A stretch of DNA of 64,000 nucleotides from Aliivibrio sp. S3MY1 (GCF_028765575.1 NZ_JARACO010000009.1:62001-126000); one strand, 5' to 3'. Positions 8,750 through 18,861 are shown, counted from the stretch's first letter. Notes: generated by a model from the sequence alone, not told the origin. Numbers and translations are program-made.

Positions 8750-10213
8750 TTACGGGTAATAACAGTAAACTTCAGCTAGGCCTAAGCCATTTGGGTCATC
8801 AATTAACCCCAGTGCTGGATCTCCTACATCGTGAGTTTTAAATATAATTTGCCAGTTAGTACCGACGATATTTGCATCTATATAGTTAATGTTGTTATTT
8901 ACTTTAATTGCCCCGTTGTCTAAGAAAATTGTTGTCCATCTTTTAGGGGTAATTAGTAATCGAGGAGAGCCACCAGAAGCGCATACAGGTACAGGCAATA
9001 AATCATTAGCTGCGACCATTTTTACCCCTTGCATGGATAGCTTTGGCATTACATCACTAATAGAGCGGTTCCCTAAAGACGTAAGAACAATATCATTTAA
9101 TCGAGAAATCCCTGATGGGTCCATATCAACGAAATAAGTATCATCGTCTGCATTTATTAATGTTCCTGTCATGGATACATCACCCTCAGATAGAGTGACA
9201 TTATCTGTTGCATTGCCTACTCGAACTTGACCTGCAAATTGGTTTTGAACTGAAGCATCAATTTGTTGTATGTATTCGACAGTTAAATCATTAATTTCTG
9301 CGGTATCTATGATAGCGCCATCACTATCAATAAATGTGCTGGTTAGGTTGTCAATTTCAGCTTGTGGTGTTACGAACTCTTCAACGGTTAATCGCTCTAA
9401 TGCACTATCACCATCCATATCAATGAATCGCGTCGTTGATACTGTATCTGTAGCTCTGTCATAGTCGGCAAATCTCTCTGCACTAATTGTTTCAGCGCCT
9501 TCAATACCTGCACCATCTTCATGTATTTGTGTACCGGTGATCGTAACAAGCCCATCCCTTCGAGAATAAGGAGTATTGGCAACATTTAAGCCGATATCTC
9601 CTTGCACAATTGCAGTCGTTGTTGCTGTAAAAAATGAGTTAGTGGCTCCCATTGAACTGAATGACACTAGCTTTTCGGCAGCAACGGCAATCTCACCTGC
9701 AAGATGGCGATCTGGGTCACCAGTATTTGATAGGATTCCATTGGCATGATCTGCTTTTTGTACGATTTGGATCCGAGTATTGATAATTGTTCCATTATTG
9801 CTGATCTCAAATCGGTAAGTAGTATCTCCGCCTAAAAATGGGTTGTTTAACGTATTGCAGTGAAGATTTTCTACTGGAGAGGTTGCAGATCCTCCACAAA
9901 AAGCTTGGCTCTTTAGCCAATCAAGACCTAAATGGACAGCCCCATTTACAAAGGGGTGGCCAGCTTGGTCCCATTGTTCTAAAGGTGAGAGTAGCGGTGG
10001 GGTCGTGGAGCTATCCCCTCCGCTACTTTGATAACGAACAACTGCATTTGCAATAGTAGCTAGTCGTTGGCCTTGTAAAGTGATGGCAGAGCGTTGATTT
10101 TCTTCGGCCCACTGTTGAGTGAATTTTGAAAACACCACCATCATAATAATAGTGGCCAGCATTGCTCCAATTAATATCGAACCTTTTTGCTTACCAAAAG
10201 AGTTTGCCATCAT
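8750..10213 (-). CDS. pilV: PilV-type minor prepilin / thin pilus tip protein
   Basis: 487 residues. A prepilin-like N-terminus has a basic stretch and then Gly-Ser (about residues 11-12), followed by a 20-residue hydrophobic helix. The +5 Glu usual in major pilins is absent. The body is long, with repeated SADRF/IDGD-like strand segments, and the C-terminus ends in CYYP with a Cys-containing adhesin-like domain from about residue 400. In R64, PilV is the tip adhesin that recognises recipient lipopolysaccharide, with C-terminal variants switched by a shufflon. No shufflon repeats or Rci recombinase are seen here, so the tip looks fixed. It lies 12 bases after pilS. Confidence 0.8.
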   Translation of the reverse strand: MMANSFGKQKGSILIGAMLATIIMMVVFSKFTQQWAEENQRSAITLQGQRLATIANAVVRYQSSGGDSSTTPPLLSPLEQWDQAGHPFVNGAVHLGLDWLKSQAFCGGSATSPVENLHCNTLNNPFLGGDTTYRFEISNNGTIINTRIQIVQKADHANGILSNTGDPDRHLAGEIAVAAEKLVSFSSMGATNSFFTATTTAIVQGDIGLNVANTPYSRRDGLVTITGTQIHEDGAGIEGAETISAERFADYDRATDTVSTTRFIDMDGDSALERLTVEEFVTPQAEIDNLTSTFIDSDGAIIDTAEINDLTVEYIQQIDASVQNQFAGQVRVGNATDNVTLSEGDVSMTGTLINADDDTYFVDMDPSGISRLNDIVLTSLGNRSISDVMPKLSMQGVKMVAANDLLPVPVCASGGSPRLLITPKRWTTIFLDNGAIKVNNNINYIDANIVGTNWQIIFKTHDVGDPALGLIDDPNGLGLAEVYCYYP

Positions 10214-10225
10214 ACTTGACCTATA

Positions 10226-10798
10226 TTAATTATTTATAAAAGTAATGTTGATTGACGTACCAGCAGCAGCACATGCAGTAGTTATTGCTGGAGCTGTGGC
10301 TACTCGTGTTGAGCCTACTCGTATTTCATCAATTCGTGCAAACATACCCTCGACAATATCTTGACAAAGATCCCCCTCGACATCATTAGCGATAATACTT
10401 ATGAATTGATCTGTTCCTGAAAGAACTCGACCACTTTTAAGGGTGGCACTATCAACGGAATCATAGGTTAAGCCGTCGGTTGAAAATGGAGTCACAAATT
10501 TATTTGCTGTAGGTGATTTGGTCGTATCGAGTACAATTCGCTTTGATGTATAAGCATAAGCATTATTCAATCCGTCATAAGAACCATAAGTGGTTTTCAT
10601 TTTTGGTAAAGTATCGAAAGATTTATTTAGAATCGATAACATACTTTCTGATTTTTGGTTTTGTTGCCAATTTGAATAGACATTATAACCTCCAGCCGCA
10701 AGTATACCTGCGATAACGATGGCAATAACAATTTCGACTAATGTCCACCCAGCATTTTTTTTCTTTTGAGGAAAACGCATATTTCTATTTCTGTTCAT
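10226..10798 (-). CDS. pilS: PilS-type major prepilin of the thin pilus
   Basis: 190 residues. The leader is basic and ends NAG before WTLVEIVIAIVI, giving a type IV prepilin cleavage site with Trp at mature position 1 and Glu at +5. R64 PilS is likewise cleaved before Trp, to my knowledge. The hydrophobic helix covers about residues 18-40, and a C-terminal pair of cysteines (about 148 and 175) probably forms the usual D-loop disulfide. AAGGG precedes the ATG. It is placed between pilR and pilV as in R64. No prepilin peptidase gene is seen within the window. Confidence 0.85.
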   Translation of the reverse strand: MNRNRNMRFPQKKKNAGWTLVEIVIAIVIAGILAAGGYNVYSNWQQNQKSESMLSILNKSFDTLPKMKTTYGSYDGLNNAYAYTSKRIVLDTTKSPTANKFVTPFSTDGLTYDSVDSATLKSGRVLSGTDQFISIIANDVEGDLCQDIVEGMFARIDEIRVGSTRVATAPAITTACAAAGTSINITFINN

Positions 10799-10822
10799 TG
10801 TTTATATCCCTTTTATTTTCAT

Positions 10823-11938
10823 TTAAGTTAAATATGTACTGATACTGAAGTTTGCTAATACAAGCAAAATAATATAGGACGCAATTAAAACCATCCCTGT
10901 TAAGTTAATTATCCAAGATATGTACGTTATACGAGTTGTTACAGATTGTGCTATTTTTTCAGCAATTGATTCCATGTATTTTGCTGGGGTTTTTGTTTCT
11001 AAATACACCGATAATAGGTAATTGGTTTCTACACTAAATAAAGAGGTATTTAATGATTCCGATATTTGACCTGTGATAAGGAAATTTGATTCTATTTGCT
11101 TTCCTTCATAACGAGTAAAAGGAGAACCATGTTCAATTATCGTTTTTAATACGCCTGCCATTGGGTAACCAGAACGAGTTAATGTAGCCATCGTTTGTAA
11201 GAACGCAACAGATGCATTAGCCCTGTGGATGCTATACGGTAGCCCGATAATTAAAATCTTCTCTACAAATATTCTTGATGGGTGAGTAAAAAGCTCAAAT
11301 GTAATTTTATACGTTAAAACAACTATTATGAGAAACGGAATAAATAAGGATTGATTATTTAAAACTAGCTCATTAACACTAATTAATGCGGCAAGTTCCC
11401 CTACAGGCTCTTTGCCTGCTTGACTAATCGTTCTTACTATTGGTTCTATTACCTCGCCATGACTTCCGTTAACTAATCCAATAAATGATAAAATATAAAT
11501 AAATGGAGAAATTGATGCGAAAATCAGGATCTTAATATTTGAACTTGATTTCTCATTATTTTCTAAAATCATTTCAATTGCTTCTGAGCTTTTATCTGAC
11601 GAGCGCAAAATCATTAGTTCAATATCTGTAAGGTAATCTTCCATTACATCGGCTAGGTGTGGTTCTTCAGAAGCCTCCCAATTTACCCGTATGGTTGAAT
11701 AGAATTTTTTTATTGCTCTGTGTTTTTTTGGATAGTGTTCTTGTTTCTTCTTTTCAATTGTTTTTATCGCACCACTTAAATCTTGTCCCTGTTTAAGTTT
11801 AGTAAGTAAGATATCTAAATATTGGTAAATATATTTACGTGGTAATACTATCGAGCGAAATCCTTTTCTTATTGTCGTAAGTAAAGGGGCAAAAATATTT
11901 TGATATGAGAAAGCGTCTAGGCTTATTTTATTAAACAT
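10823..11938 (-). CDS. pilR: PilR-type inner membrane platform protein of the thin pilus
   Basis: 371 residues with the general architecture of type II secretion F/PilC-like platform proteins. Two cytoplasmic helical domains (about 40-135 and 220-330) alternate with membrane segments near 140-160, 190-210 and 345-365. These proteins connect the assembly ATPase with the growing pilus. The start overlaps the end of pilQ by 8 bases, which supports the start and coupled translation. Family membership rests on architecture and on its place between the ATPase and pilin genes. Confidence 0.85.
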   Translation of the reverse strand: MFNKISLDAFSYQNIFAPLLTTIRKGFRSIVLPRKYIYQYLDILLTKLKQGQDLSGAIKTIEKKKQEHYPKKHRAIKKFYSTIRVNWEASEEPHLADVMEDYLTDIELMILRSSDKSSEAIEMILENNEKSSSNIKILIFASISPFIYILSFIGLVNGSHGEVIEPIVRTISQAGKEPVGELAALISVNELVLNNQSLFIPFLIIVVLTYKITFELFTHPSRIFVEKILIIGLPYSIHRANASVAFLQTMATLTRSGYPMAGVLKTIIEHGSPFTRYEGKQIESNFLITGQISESLNTSLFSVETNYLLSVYLETKTPAKYMESIAEKIAQSVTTRITYISWIINLTGMVLIASYIILLVLANFSISTYLT

Positions 11939-13613
11939 AAATTTGACTCGGATGATTAATGTTAAGTTCTTTACGAATGTTATAGGTAGAGGTTAGATCC
12001 CCAATTTCAGTGATGATATTTTCAATTTCTACCTCGCCTTTAAATAGGGCATGCAAAGCAACATCAGATTTTGTTAAGTTCTCTTTAGTTAACCAATATT
12101 TCAGAGCTTCTTGCTTGTCTCCAGAAGCAAGGTATGAGAGTAAGTTGACATCAATGTTAACTATTTCAGCAACAAGTTTACGGCCAATAAGACCATTATT
12201 ACATTTAGGATGTTCACAATTGGTAGAGCTATTATTTCTAAATCGAATGTCTTTTATTTTGTGACCTAATTCCATTGTGCATAATTGCTCTAAAGCTATC
12301 ATTTGGTCTTCATTAATATGTGGTAATGTCTCTATGGTGTGAGCGCAAGTCGGGCAGATTTTTTTTAAGAGTTTCTGCGAAATAACAGCACCTAAAATTT
12401 GACCATTTGATAGCGTTGATGCATTTGCTCCTAATCCGACCATTCGTTCATATACATCAAATGGACTTTCACAGTGTAATGTCGCAAAAACTTTATGGCC
12501 TGTTTGTGCTAATTTTTGCGCTGTATCAACAGACATTAGATCTCGAATTTCGGCAAGAGCTAATGTATTTGGATCCGCTCGCATAAAGAATTTTTGCAAT
12601 GCTTCCGCTTGTCTTTCACTTCCACCATCAACCCTTGAACCACTTTCAATGATATTAAATTGAATGATCCCTTTCATCTGACGCTCTATTGGGTTTTCCA
12701 TCGCGTATATAGAAGTTGTATTGTTTTCGTCATCACGAATTTGCATTAAATAGTTTTGTTGAGAAACACTTTTTCCTGAGTTTGTTTCTCCAATAGTTAA
12801 TACCATCCCACGAGCTCTTAAAGCTTCTTTTATTTTTTTTGCTTGGTCGAAAATAAAGCCAAGCTCTTCAAATTCGATTTTTTTAGCGTACTCTTTCTGA
12901 TCTCCGAGGCATCGGCAAACCATGTAGAATTGTTTTTTTTCACGAGTTGTAGGGTGGGTGGTAATACGGAGGCCTAAGCGTTTATTTTGAATGCCTCTAT
13001 ATAAAACAGCATCGGCTTGTTCTAATTCATTAAATTGCTCACCTTCGATTGAGCCTTCTGTAGCCGCCATATTCGAGTATAGAACCGATATCAAACTGAA
13101 TATTTCGTCCTGATTACGCTCTGTCCCATATAACTGTAACTCACCATTAACTCTAAATTTAATGAATGAATGACCTTTATCTCCAGATATATGTATGTCA
13201 GATGCGCCTAAAGTATCTGCATCAAGTAACATTTTCTCGATTTCATTAATTCTAGTATTTTGCGTATCGACACTCGTTTTTGAGTTTACGCCATGTTGTT
13301 CGCAAGCATTTTTTATAATGTCTTTTGATACAAACGTTCTTTTAAACGAGCAATCACTAAAACGTTCTTTATTTGGTTGTAATACTTTTTTTCTTCCAGC
13401 CGCCAGAAATTGATCAAGCCATTGTTTGTCTTTTTCTGGTTTGACCTGAATATCCTTATCAATAAGAGCGTAGACCGTCATTTTGTTTTGGTCATTACCT
13501 ACAACAATTGCAGCTTGCATACTTATTTCATGATCAAAGCCTAATTCTTCAGCATTAACCACTGATGAAATAGTGCCGAAATAATCAAGACTTGTGATAG
13601 GAGTATTATTCAT
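11931..13613 (-). CDS. pilQ: PilQ-type pilus assembly ATPase (GspE/VirB11 superfamily)
   Basis: 560 residues. The Walker A motif GETNSGKS is at about residues 275-282. The Asp-box region IYAMENPIE and LALAEIRD (Walker B-like) follow, then a His-box TGHKVFATLHCES. A C-terminal Cys-rich module (CPTC and CEHPKC) probably binds zinc, as in type IV pilus extension ATPases. This cytoplasmic ATPase drives thin pilus extension. No separate retraction ATPase gene is visible, consistent with R64-like systems. It overlaps pilR and starts 8 bases after the pilP stop. Confidence 0.9.
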   Translation of the reverse strand: MNNTPITSLDYFGTISSVVNAEELGFDHEISMQAAIVVGNDQNKMTVYALIDKDIQVKPEKDKQWLDQFLAAGRKKVLQPNKERFSDCSFKRTFVSKDIIKNACEQHGVNSKTSVDTQNTRINEIEKMLLDADTLGASDIHISGDKGHSFIKFRVNGELQLYGTERNQDEIFSLISVLYSNMAATEGSIEGEQFNELEQADAVLYRGIQNKRLGLRITTHPTTREKKQFYMVCRCLGDQKEYAKKIEFEELGFIFDQAKKIKEALRARGMVLTIGETNSGKSVSQQNYLMQIRDDENNTTSIYAMENPIERQMKGIIQFNIIESGSRVDGGSERQAEALQKFFMRADPNTLALAEIRDLMSVDTAQKLAQTGHKVFATLHCESPFDVYERMVGLGANASTLSNGQILGAVISQKLLKKICPTCAHTIETLPHINEDQMIALEQLCTMELGHKIKDIRFRNNSSTNCEHPKCNNGLIGRKLVAEIVNIDVNLLSYLASGDKQEALKYWLTKENLTKSDVALHALFKGEVEIENIITEIGDLTSTYNIRKELNINHPSQIYV

Positions 13614-13621
13614 ACGATATC

Positions 13622-14404
13622 TTAATTTGATGAATCGTAAGGGGTTGGCATTGCAGCCGTTGGGTAGCTAACGGCTAAAGGGTCTTGCGTCTCCTTTGTT
13701 GCGTTAACCTTCGCTTTTAGTTCAACTTCTAATTCACCCATTAATACGGCTTCAGCATATTTTTGAACAAGTTGGTGATTAAAGGCCATTGCACTCATTA
13801 TTTCTTCTGATGAACGCTGATTAACCGTTGAAGTCTCTTTAGTTCTTGTGTTGTACACAATTAATTCACGAGAGTCTTCTGCTATAATTCTATAGCCATC
13901 AAATACCTTTTTATTTTTAATTGCGTTGTTGATATCAATATTTTTATGTGATGAACCATTGACGATTAAATCTGCACTAACGGCTTTTCCAATACGTACA
14001 TATTCAGACATATAAAAACCAGAATCATAAGTAGTACTTAATTCTCGAATTCGCATTAATCTTAATGCTTGTTCCTGTCTTCTTTCACCTTCTTTAATGT
14101 TTAGGCGTTGTTCTAACTCTTTGTTGTTTTCAGACTCAGTTTTAGATTTAGCAACAGGGCTAGGTGATGTAACGTTTTTTTTATTTCGTTGTGGATTCAG
14201 CATTAAATCGATTTCACGCGACGTATTCAATAATTGCTTTAATACTTTAAGTTGTTCTAGTTTTTCTTTAGGCTCTTGTCGTGAATGCAAAATGTCTTTG
14301 TAACGTTTTTCAGCTTCTTCAACGGTAATCAACTCTGATGCAACCGATGGTAAGGCAGTAAAAAGTAAAACAAATAATAAAATGCTATTTTTTAGATTGT
14401 TCAT
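13622..14404 (-). CDS. pilP: PilP-like exported pilus biogenesis protein
   Basis: 260 residues with a signal peptide (cleavage likely after SVAS, residue 23). A charged helical, coiled-coil-prone region spans about 24-115, followed by a compact domain at 125-230 with strand-rich character (RIGKAVSADLIVNG and DGYRIIAED). In type IV pilus operons of the R64 kind, PilP lies between PilO and PilQ and acts at the inner membrane and periplasm. The assignment relies mainly on that position and on the export signal. Its start overlaps the end of pilO by 20 bases. Confidence 0.75.
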   Translation of the reverse strand: MNNLKNSILLFVLLFTALPSVASELITVEEAEKRYKDILHSRQEPKEKLEQLKVLKQLLNTSREIDLMLNPQRNKKNVTSPSPVAKSKTESENNKELEQRLNIKEGERRQEQALRLMRIRELSTTYDSGFYMSEYVRIGKAVSADLIVNGSSHKNIDINNAIKNKKVFDGYRIIAEDSRELIVYNTRTKETSTVNQRSSEEIMSAMAFNHQLVQKYAEAVLMGELEVELKAKVNATKETQDPLAVSYPTAAMPTPYDSSN

Positions 14405-15968
14405 GAATAATGACCTCTAACACAGTAGTTTGTGTATCAATGGAATACGTTATTTTATTTAAAAATGATGAGCTATATTTATTTACTATGTCACTAATTG
14501 ATTTAATGATTTTTGTATCTGAACCATTAACAATTAACTTATGAAAAGAAGGTTCTATTAACCAATCACTGTCTTTTAAGTCTTTTGTTGGATTAACTTG
14601 ATACTTGTAGTAATCATCAATGAAGTTTTTAGATAACTTCACTGGGGTAACCATTTTAGTTTTACGTAATGACCATGATTGAATTTTCTTTTCGTGCTCA
14701 AGTCGTTGCAAGTCATTAATTAAATTAATGATTAATGATGAGTTATTACTTTGTTTCTTTATTGAATTCCAACCAATCATTTCACTTTTATTAATAAGTT
14801 CAGTTTCTTGATTAAGTGCTGTCATGCCATCAAGGTTTATTTTTGCATCTGGATAAAAATCAAGTAACGCTCTTGCTCCGTATTGACTATCAGCTCTATC
14901 CAGCGTTTGTAAATATTCGATATCTACATTTTCTGAAACTAATGTAAGTGTATTATTAATCTTAATATCACGAGTTTTCCATCCATTAACTTCAACAATA
15001 GTATTTCTAATACGTTTAGAAGCTTCTTTAAATAGCTTATCTCCTGATACTCGTTTAAATACCTCATACCATCTTATTTCATCATTTATTCTTTCTGTTC
15101 GCTGTAGCTCAAATTCAATTCGTAAGTCTTTTTTGACAATAGGTTGGTTACTGTACTCAGCGGCATTTTGTTCATCGATTTGCCTTTGCAATTCAGCTAT
15201 TCGTAATTGTTCTTGCTTTTCCGCTTCTTTTTCTGAGTACCAATAGCCACCAGCAGAGCAAACAATCAGTAGAATTAAGAAAATATATTTAAAATTAGTA
15301 CTATTTAAGCCACTAAGTTTTTCAATGTTTTTTAGAAAAATGATCTGACTTTTACTTACGTCAGACAATAAAGAAACGAGATGAAAACTTTCAAATTTTA
15401 TGTTTAGTTCTACAGTATCAGTATCAATAGCACCTGCTATCTTCTTTATGAATGACGAAGCCGTATTTCGAGGCTCATCATCTGATATGCAGATACGAAT
15501 CAGTATTGGTTGAGGATTACCAAAAAGAATGTCATCCAGCTTTCCACTTAGCGCAGATAAATCAACTTCAAATGAATCTTTACCGTAGTTCAAAGTACGA
15601 TCAATCTTTATCGTTTGACCTGAAATGGCTAACACATGAAAAATATTATTATCTAATTGAAATACATAAACGTTTAAATTATCTGGTGTAAAAAGATGTT
15701 CAGAACGAGCGAAAATCGCCACTTTTTCCACTTGAGCTAATGAAACGCAATTGCTCTCACCTTTGGCAACGTCATTGTTTAAGACACCAATCTCAATTGA
15801 TGTAGGTGTTATTTTGTTTAATACGCCTCGTGTATTATTTGATTTAAAAAATGCTCCAAAATTCTCATGGTAAGATCGTTGATTATTGATACCTAAACCA
15901 AATGACCATTCCATATCAGTAATAACAGGATGTGAGAATTTTTCGATGAAATACTTGCTAGAGGACAT
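14385..15968 (-). CDS. pilO: PilO-type thin pilus biogenesis protein
   Basis: 527 residues. The first 220 residues look cytoplasmic. One membrane segment is found at about 225-245 (FLILLIVCSAGGYWY), followed by a charged helix and a long periplasmic region. This bitopic arrangement fits the PilO2/type IVb alignment-complex proteins of R64 operons. It lies 1 base after the pilN secretin stop and overlaps pilP, so it is part of one translationally coupled unit. I see no catalytic motif. Function in linking the ATPase/platform to the secretin is known for the family, not shown here. Confidence 0.8.
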   Translation of the reverse strand: MSSSKYFIEKFSHPVITDMEWSFGLGINNQRSYHENFGAFFKSNNTRGVLNKITPTSIEIGVLNNDVAKGESNCVSLAQVEKVAIFARSEHLFTPDNLNVYVFQLDNNIFHVLAISGQTIKIDRTLNYGKDSFEVDLSALSGKLDDILFGNPQPILIRICISDDEPRNTASSFIKKIAGAIDTDTVELNIKFESFHLVSLLSDVSKSQIIFLKNIEKLSGLNSTNFKYIFLILLIVCSAGGYWYSEKEAEKQEQLRIAELQRQIDEQNAAEYSNQPIVKKDLRIEFELQRTERINDEIRWYEVFKRVSGDKLFKEASKRIRNTIVEVNGWKTRDIKINNTLTLVSENVDIEYLQTLDRADSQYGARALLDFYPDAKINLDGMTALNQETELINKSEMIGWNSIKKQSNNSSLIINLINDLQRLEHEKKIQSWSLRKTKMVTPVKLSKNFIDDYYKYQVNPTKDLKDSDWLIEPSFHKLIVNGSDTKIIKSISDIVNKYSSSFLNKITYSIDTQTTVLEVIIHEQSKK

Positions 15969-15969
15969 A

Positions 15970-17607
15970 TCAACGCTCCATTATCACAGGTTTAACCATT
16001 ACGATTAAAGATGACTTGTAACGTTTATTCGTTTTACCACCACCTGTCCACCAAGGAAGTGATTTTGCAAGGCTTGCAAGCTCTGCACGGTTTAGATCTC
16101 GTTCGTAGGCATTTAATACTACGGTTTCACCAGAACGAATTGGAATACCTGAAATTGTACCGTGCTGTTTCGTTTCTTCTAACTGAACCATGTCCTCTTC
16201 AGAACCGAAGGTTTTAATATCACCGATAGATTTAGTATTAACGATTACCTCCATATCAACTTTACCATCTGAAGTTAAACGGGGTCTGGTTGTGATATTG
16301 AATCCTTCATTAATTAATTTAGTATTAACGCTTTGTTGTGAGAAGCCATTTGAGTCAATAGTTACCTCTCGACCAGAAACGATAGCTCTGTCTTGTGAAC
16401 TAATTAATTGAGTTGGAATATTATTTTTGGTTTTAATCGTGTTGGTAATACGAGAATAAACCGAAGCATTTTCATTTAAGAATTTGCCAATAATGTTAGA
16501 CCCATCAAAGTCCCCTCCAATTTTTGTTGCTGTAATGCCACCTAAACCAGAGTCAGAGATAACCGTAGGAGAGAGCGCGTTTAAAGCAAAAGAGGCGCTT
16601 TCAAAGGCCGCAGTCCAGCTAATTTGTTTCTCATCATTCACTTCCCAAATAATCTCATATACATCGGCTTGTATTGAGTAAGGCGTAAGTGCTGTGTAAT
16701 TTAAATCATCAATAAATCGTTCAACACGCCTTACGTTGTTTGGGGTATCTTTAACAGTAACAGTACGATCAAATTTATTGAGGGCAAGAGAACCTGAGCG
16801 ACTTAAATATTTTTTAAGTTGTTCTTCTAATTGAGTTAAAGGCTCTGCTTTTTCTGAGGCAGTATTGATATTAAAGCCACTAGTCGCATTGTCACTTTCA
16901 GTATTACTATTCTGAGTAGATGTGATTTCATAGCTGTAATTTGATACATCTAGAGGGAAAGTGTCTTCAATGAAATAATTTAAAGTGATTCGGCCATTTT
17001 CGTATTTCCACCATAACCCTGTACTTGCTGTAATTAAATCCATCATTTGGCGCAAAGAGGAATGAGTGAAATTTAATGTAAGCTTATGTGGATAAAATCC
17101 TTCATGCGAGCTTGATGATAAAGCTGTAGTGTTTAGTTGCTGAATTGGAAGGATGCTAGTCGCTGTACTGTCTTGAGCTAAATTAAGTGTACTTGACGAT
17201 GAACTGGAGCCTTTTGATTCAACATTACGTAAATAAAAATCAGCATCACTTTCAACAGAAATTATTATCCCGTATTGCTGATAGTATTGATTAATTTTTG
17301 ATAAGACTTCATCTAAAGGAATTTTATCAAATTGAGCAAAGTCGAGCTCTACATCAAAAATTGGAGGTAATGGCTGATCTTCTTTTGTTTCAAATGCTTG
17401 ACCTAATACATAGATATCATCGCTTTCGCGGTAATGTGTATTACTCAGTTCAAACTGCTTTCCAACCATTTCTTGTAGTTGAGCATGCATGTCTTTGATT
17501 TCATCAATTTCTTCCATCTCATCGGTATTTGAACAACCAGAAATTAGGGCGCAAGAAATAGCGATAGCTAAGTAATATTTTTTAGAAAAATTAATCATAT
17601 TAATCAT
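15970..17607 (-). CDS. pilN: PilN-type outer membrane secretin, lipoprotein
   Basis: 545 residues. A lipoprotein signal with LISGC puts the acylated Cys at residue 25. Two N-domains, including a ring-building segment with RRVERFIDDLN, lead into a C-terminal secretin domain. That domain contains IPTQLISSQDRAIVSG, a TTRPRLTSDGKVDMEV strand and ISGIPIRSGETVVLNAYE, all typical of secretin C-terminal halves. PilN forms the outer membrane channel through which the thin pilus passes. The ATG overlaps the pilL stop (ATGA), which fixes the start. A Ser-rich stretch at about 133-145 is unusual but lies in a linker. Confidence 0.9.
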   Translation of the reverse strand: MINMINFSKKYYLAIAISCALISGCSNTDEMEEIDEIKDMHAQLQEMVGKQFELSNTHYRESDDIYVLGQAFETKEDQPLPPIFDVELDFAQFDKIPLDEVLSKINQYYQQYGIIISVESDADFYLRNVESKGSSSSSSTLNLAQDSTATSILPIQQLNTTALSSSSHEGFYPHKLTLNFTHSSLRQMMDLITASTGLWWKYENGRITLNYFIEDTFPLDVSNYSYEITSTQNSNTESDNATSGFNINTASEKAEPLTQLEEQLKKYLSRSGSLALNKFDRTVTVKDTPNNVRRVERFIDDLNYTALTPYSIQADVYEIIWEVNDEKQISWTAAFESASFALNALSPTVISDSGLGGITATKIGGDFDGSNIIGKFLNENASVYSRITNTIKTKNNIPTQLISSQDRAIVSGREVTIDSNGFSQQSVNTKLINEGFNITTRPRLTSDGKVDMEVIVNTKSIGDIKTFGSEEDMVQLEETKQHGTISGIPIRSGETVVLNAYERDLNRAELASLAKSLPWWTGGGKTNKRYKSSLIVMVKPVIMER

Positions 17608-18809
17608 TTTACACTTGCTCCTTTGCGTTTAATGACAACTACTTTGTTGCCGAATTTCCAATCAGCAAATAGCGGAGTATTTTTTCGTTCGGTTAATTTC
17701 ATTAGTTTATTAACGACACCGTCTGGGCCTGCAAATCTAGCTTGAATAACGGCTGGTGCAACGGTTGGATAATCAACTTTTTTAGCTTCCCAGAGAACGG
17801 TCCATTTTGCTTGTTTAGCAAAATACTCTATGTTTTCTCTAAGTGTTTTTTCGGTTGTCATGTGCCAAGTTGAATAGGGGGTAGTTCTGTTCGTTGGATT
17901 GGTTTTGGCATACTGTAGAGTGTTCTTTGCAGAAACTACCTTCTTGTATGGATCGACTACAAATTCTAAATGCGGATTATTGATGGCGATTACATTAAGA
18001 ACTGATTGCCAGTTTTTCCCTTGCACGGCATTAATCGTTTCATTATCTAGACCTGCTGGTGCTTCATAATGCCAATAAGTAGGAAGAATGGAGGCGACGA
18101 ATTGGTTTAGATTAACGACAACATCACCTTGTTTGGCTGCACCAAGTTTGTTGAGTTCATTGGGTTGATTAGGGTCTACAACCGCTTTTAAGTTTGAGGC
18201 GTCTTTAGATGCAACAATTAAGTTAGAAGGAGCACCAGAACGCAATTGCTCTTCGAGTAATTTATCTTGACTTGCTTTTACTCCAACCTGCAATTCATGC
18301 ACTTCTTTTTGAATAGCTGTTTGAGCAAGCAAGAAATTTTCTTCGCGTTGATAATGCTTATCAAGAAGGTCTTTTTCTTGCAACGTGGCACGTTCAAGAA
18401 TTTCTATTTCACGTCGATTCGAATCAAGAACAGAGGCTAATCGTTGTTCTTCTAAAGATGCTCTTGATTGTATTAAACGATCTGTTTCAATTTGGTTTTG
18501 TCTTGTTTGTTGATCGTTAATAAATTTTTGCGCAGCAATTTGCTGTGAGCGTTCGTCAATTCGATATTGTTGGTCTTTTTGAAAATCAATAATCTCAGAA
18601 GCGTAAAACTCTTGTACTTCACTTTGTCGTTGAAGGCTTCGGACTATTTCACGATTAAACTCTGATTGAGAATTAGATAAGTTTTGTTCGTAGGTAGGTT
18701 GAATTGAATCATAGGAAATATAAACAGCAGCATTTACTATGTTTGAACATGTAAGGGTAATAATAGTTGCGCATAGTGTTATCTTCATGCGACTGAAATT
18801 CCTTTTCAT
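17604..18809 (-). CDS. pilL: PilL-like exported coiled-coil protein with TcpQ domain
   Basis: 401 residues with a signal peptide (cleavage after VNA, about residue 27). A long Gln/Glu/Arg-rich coiled coil covers about 40-190. A C-terminal domain (about 300-395) shows the TcpQ pattern: W-H-x-T-T-E-K-T-L, then W-T-V-L-W-E, then FAGPDGVVNKL, and a final D-W-K-F-G-N-x-V-V-V-I strand. TcpQ-type domains accompany type IVb pilus secretins and help their assembly, and R64 PilL carries one. It is the first pilus gene, downstream of a TATAAT element at 18847-18861, and overlaps pilN by 4 bases. The coiled coil is much longer than I would expect for PilL. Confidence 0.7.
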   Translation of the reverse strand: MKRNFSRMKITLCATIITLTCSNIVNAAVYISYDSIQPTYEQNLSNSQSEFNREIVRSLQRQSEVQEFYASEIIDFQKDQQYRIDERSQQIAAQKFINDQQTRQNQIETDRLIQSRASLEEQRLASVLDSNRREIEILERATLQEKDLLDKHYQREENFLLAQTAIQKEVHELQVGVKASQDKLLEEQLRSGAPSNLIVASKDASNLKAVVDPNQPNELNKLGAAKQGDVVVNLNQFVASILPTYWHYEAPAGLDNETINAVQGKNWQSVLNVIAINNPHLEFVVDPYKKVVSAKNTLQYAKTNPTNRTTPYSTWHMTTEKTLRENIEYFAKQAKWTVLWEAKKVDYPTVAPAVIQARFAGPDGVVNKLMKLTERKNTPLFADWKFGNKVVVIKRKGASVK

Positions 18810-18846
18810 TTTAAATTCCTATATTTCAAATATGATAATATCTTTA

Positions 18847-18861
18847 CGTTAGTATATTATA
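18847..18861 (-). promoter_or_regulatory. Candidate promoter of the thin pilus operon
   Basis: On the minus strand a run of eight T leads into TATAAT, followed by ATAC and TAACG. It is a member of the recurring TATAAT-N4-TTAC-like element and sits 38 bases before the pilL start. No good -35 is seen, so activation by a protein is possible. Confidence 0.45.

Noticed and set aside
8750-10213. Shufflon in pilV
   Set aside because: No repeated inverted 19-bp sites or recombinase gene were seen.
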